DNA of 64,000 nt from Aquipseudomonas alcaligenes (GTDB lineage Bacteria > Pseudomonadota > Gammaproteobacteria > Pseudomonadales > Pseudomonadaceae). The stretch spans positions 62,001 to 126,000 of the forward strand of contig NZ_QJRX01000010.1 in the NCBI RefSeq assembly GCF_003205495.1, read 5' to 3'. Below are positions 62,646 to 64,000 of this stretch, piece by piece. Position 1 is the first letter of the stretch, and each line of letters begins with the position of its first letter. The position numbers and the translations under genes were made by a program. A model generated the notes under the pieces. It had not been told where the DNA came from and ran no database searches. It saw only the letters and a program-made list of their open reading frames with translations.

Positions 62646-64000
62646 TCAGAGGCCTGGCAGACGCTGGCGGATGCTCTCGATCAGACCATCCAGGCTGGCC
62701 GCCTGGTGGGTGTCGACGCGGCGGCTGTGGGCCAGCTCGTCGGCGCTCAGCGGGTCGCGGCTGGCCTGCTGGGCCTGGATCACTTCCAGGGTGGCGTCGG
62801 ACGGGTCGCTGCCCTCGGCCTGGCGCTGCTGCAGCCAGGCGGCGATCACTTCCTGCGGGGCCTGGCAGTCGAGGATCAGGAAGGGCGCGCCGTTGTGCTC
62901 GGCGACCTGCCAGGCGGCGGCGCGCTGCTCATGCTTGAGGTAGGCGGCGTCCAGCACCACCGGGAAGCCGGCATGCAGTGCGTTCTCTGCCAGCTGGTGC
63001 AGGCGCTGGTAGGTGGCGGCGCTGGCTTCGGCGCTGTAGATGCCGCCGTTCAGGCTGCCCCTGGCCGCGTCCGGCTGCTCGCCGAACAGGCGCTTGCGCT
63101 CGACGTCCGAGCGCAGGCGGATGGCGCCCAGGGCCTCGACCAGGCGCAGGGCCACCTGGCTCTTGCCGACGGCGGAGACGCCGCTGGTGATGGCCAGGAA
63201 GGGCGTCGGGATGGCGCTGTAGCTTTCCGCCAGGTTGGCGTAGTTGCGGTACTGGCGCAGGGTGGCGGCCTTCTGCACGGCGTCGCTCTGGTGCGCCAGG
63301 CTGAACAGCGCGACCTTGGCGCGGACCAGCGCGCGATAGGCCTTGTAGAAGTTGAGCAGTTCCAGTGCCGCATAGTCGCCGCTGTATTCCAGCCAGGCGC
63401 TGACGAAGCGCCGCGACAGCGCCTTGAGACCACGGTCTTCCAGGTCCATGGCGAGGAAGGCGGCATCCGAGGCGATGTCGATCAGGCGGAACGGCTCGTT
63501 GAACTCGATGCAGTCGAACAGCACCACCTGGCCGTCCAGCAGGGTGGCGTTGCCCAGGTGCAGGTCGCCGTGGCACTCGCGGATCGAACCACCCGCCGCG
63601 CGCTGGGTCAGCAGCGGCTCCAGGCGGGTGATGTTGGCCTCGGTCCAGGCCTCCAGGGCTTCGAGCTGGCGCAGGTCGGCGGCGTCGCTGAGGAATGGGC
63701 GGATCTGTTCGAAGTTCTGCCGCATCGGTGCGACTATGGCCTGCGCCGAGCACAGCGGGTGCGCGCCCGGCACGGCCGGGGTGCGCGCGTGGAAGTCGGC
63801 GATCTGCCGGGCCAGGGCGTCGATGTGCGCCGGGGTCAGCTCACCGCGCGCCTGCACGGCGCTGAGCAGCTGGCTCTGCGGGAACTGGCGCATCTTCAGC
63901 ACGTATTCGATGGCGGCGCCGTCGCCGCCCAGTTGCGGTGCGTCCTCGCTGCCGGTGATCGGCAGCACCTCGAGGTACAGGCCTTCGGTCAGGCGCTGGT
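62646..64000 (-). CDS. Aminoglycoside-phosphotransferase-like / P-loop kinase fusion (5' end outside window)
   Basis: At least 451 residues, N-terminus beyond the window; the frame is open to the last base (QRLTEGLYLEVLPITGSE). The N-terminal part is a kinase-like APH fold with catalytic loop ECHGDLHLGNATLLDG and metal-binding FDCIEFNEPFRLIDIASDAAFLAMDLED. The C-terminal third has a Walker A GVSAVGKS and an AAA_33/Zeta-toxin-like kinase layout (SDVERKRLFG, VVLDAAYLKHEQRAAAWQVA). Such fusions are widespread in proteobacteria as uncharacterised proteins. Antibiotic resistance should not be inferred from the APH name. Confidence 0.88.
   Translation of the reverse strand, partial: QRLTEGLYLEVLPITGSEDAPQLGGDGAAIEYVLKMRQFPQSQLLSAVQARGELTPAHIDALARQIADFHARTPAVPGAHPLCSAQAIVAPMRQNFEQIRPFLSDAADLRQLEALEAWTEANITRLEPLLTQRAAGGSIRECHGDLHLGNATLLDGQVVLFDCIEFNEPFRLIDIASDAAFLAMDLEDRGLKALSRRFVSAWLEYSGDYAALELLNFYKAYRALVRAKVALFSLAHQSDAVQKAATLRQYRNYANLAESYSAIPTPFLAITSGVSAVGKSQVALRLVEALGAIRLRSDVERKRLFGEQPDAARGSLNGGIYSAEASAATYQRLHQLAENALHAGFPVVLDAAYLKHEQRAAAWQVAEHNGAPFLILDCQAPQEVIAAWLQQRQAEGSDPSDATLEVIQAQQASRDPLSADELAHSRRVDTHQAASLDGLIESIRQRLPGL

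Noticed and set aside
62646..64000. Aminoglycoside resistance gene
   Set aside because: The APH-like fold is fused to a P-loop kinase in a layout common in chromosomal proteins of unknown function; nothing specific points to drug modification.

Overview
The window is a gene-dense, high-GC chromosomal segment of a Pseudomonas (gamma-proteobacterium). Gene content and order follow, from memory, the P. aeruginosa PAO1 segment running from hisD-hisC-algW through the dcw cluster to ampG. The cysNC fusion, AlgW with its H123/D153/S227 triad, the P-type rnpB and a PrrF-type sRNA also point to Pseudomonas. I cannot name the species. I see no prophage, insertion sequence, CRISPR array, tRNA or rRNA operon.

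Layout. 1-2.0 kb: end of hisD, then hisC (histidine synthesis). 2.0-4.1 kb: algW (envelope-stress protease, minus strand) and a Nif3-like gene. 4.2-7.1 kb: cysD-cysNC (sulfate activation), closed by two tandem terminators. 7.2-14.4 kb: a YhcB-like membrane protein, an alpha/beta hydrolase, trpS with an extra C-terminal domain, zapE, a GlxA-type AraC regulator divergent from an acyl-CoA dehydrogenase, and an aldo/keto reductase. 14.6-19.5 kb: rplM-rpsI, petABC (cytochrome bc1) and sspAB. 19.5-22.9 kb, minus strand: BON lipoprotein, SIS protein, yraN-like gene, lpoA. 23.0-24.3 kb: rsmI and the RNase P RNA.

24.5-42.4 kb is the complete division and cell wall (dcw) cluster: mraZ, rsmH, ftsL, ftsI, murE, murF, mraY, murD, ftsW, murG, murC, ddlB, ftsQ, ftsA, ftsZ, lpxC. 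All genes are on the plus strand with 1-11 nt overlaps or very short gaps. It opens with a promoter followed by three GTGG boxes in 10-bp phase (MraZ operator) and ends at a strong terminator after lpxC. It makes lipid-linked peptidoglycan precursor, the septal synthase pair FtsW/FtsI and the FtsZ ring, and commits lipid A synthesis through LpxC.

42.4-57 kb: dciA-like gene, secA, argJ, a GST, a Nudix/ThiE-like fusion, and a minus-strand group of corrinoid adenosyltransferase, sensor kinase, panE and a response regulator with a degenerate GGDEF domain. Then come yajQ, mscS and the ampG/alkyltransferase-like pair. 57-64 kb is the most variable part: two tandem DUF481 beta-barrel paralogues, a PhyH-type dioxygenase, a PrrF-type iron-responsive sRNA with Fur-like boxes, a two-domain cyclic-nucleotide-binding protein without a DNA-binding domain, a TfoX-C protein, a methyltransferase, a pentapeptide-repeat protein and a truncated phosphotransferase/P-loop kinase fusion.

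Most of the window is conserved housekeeping DNA. I did not find a clearly new multi-gene system. The best leads are smaller: a GTAGGGTGG-ended repeat that supplies the stop codons of two convergent genes, the non-tandem PrrF locus, the missing standard start codon of yraN, the extra domain on TrpS, the triple-dyad leader of petABC, and divergent genes whose start codons overlap.
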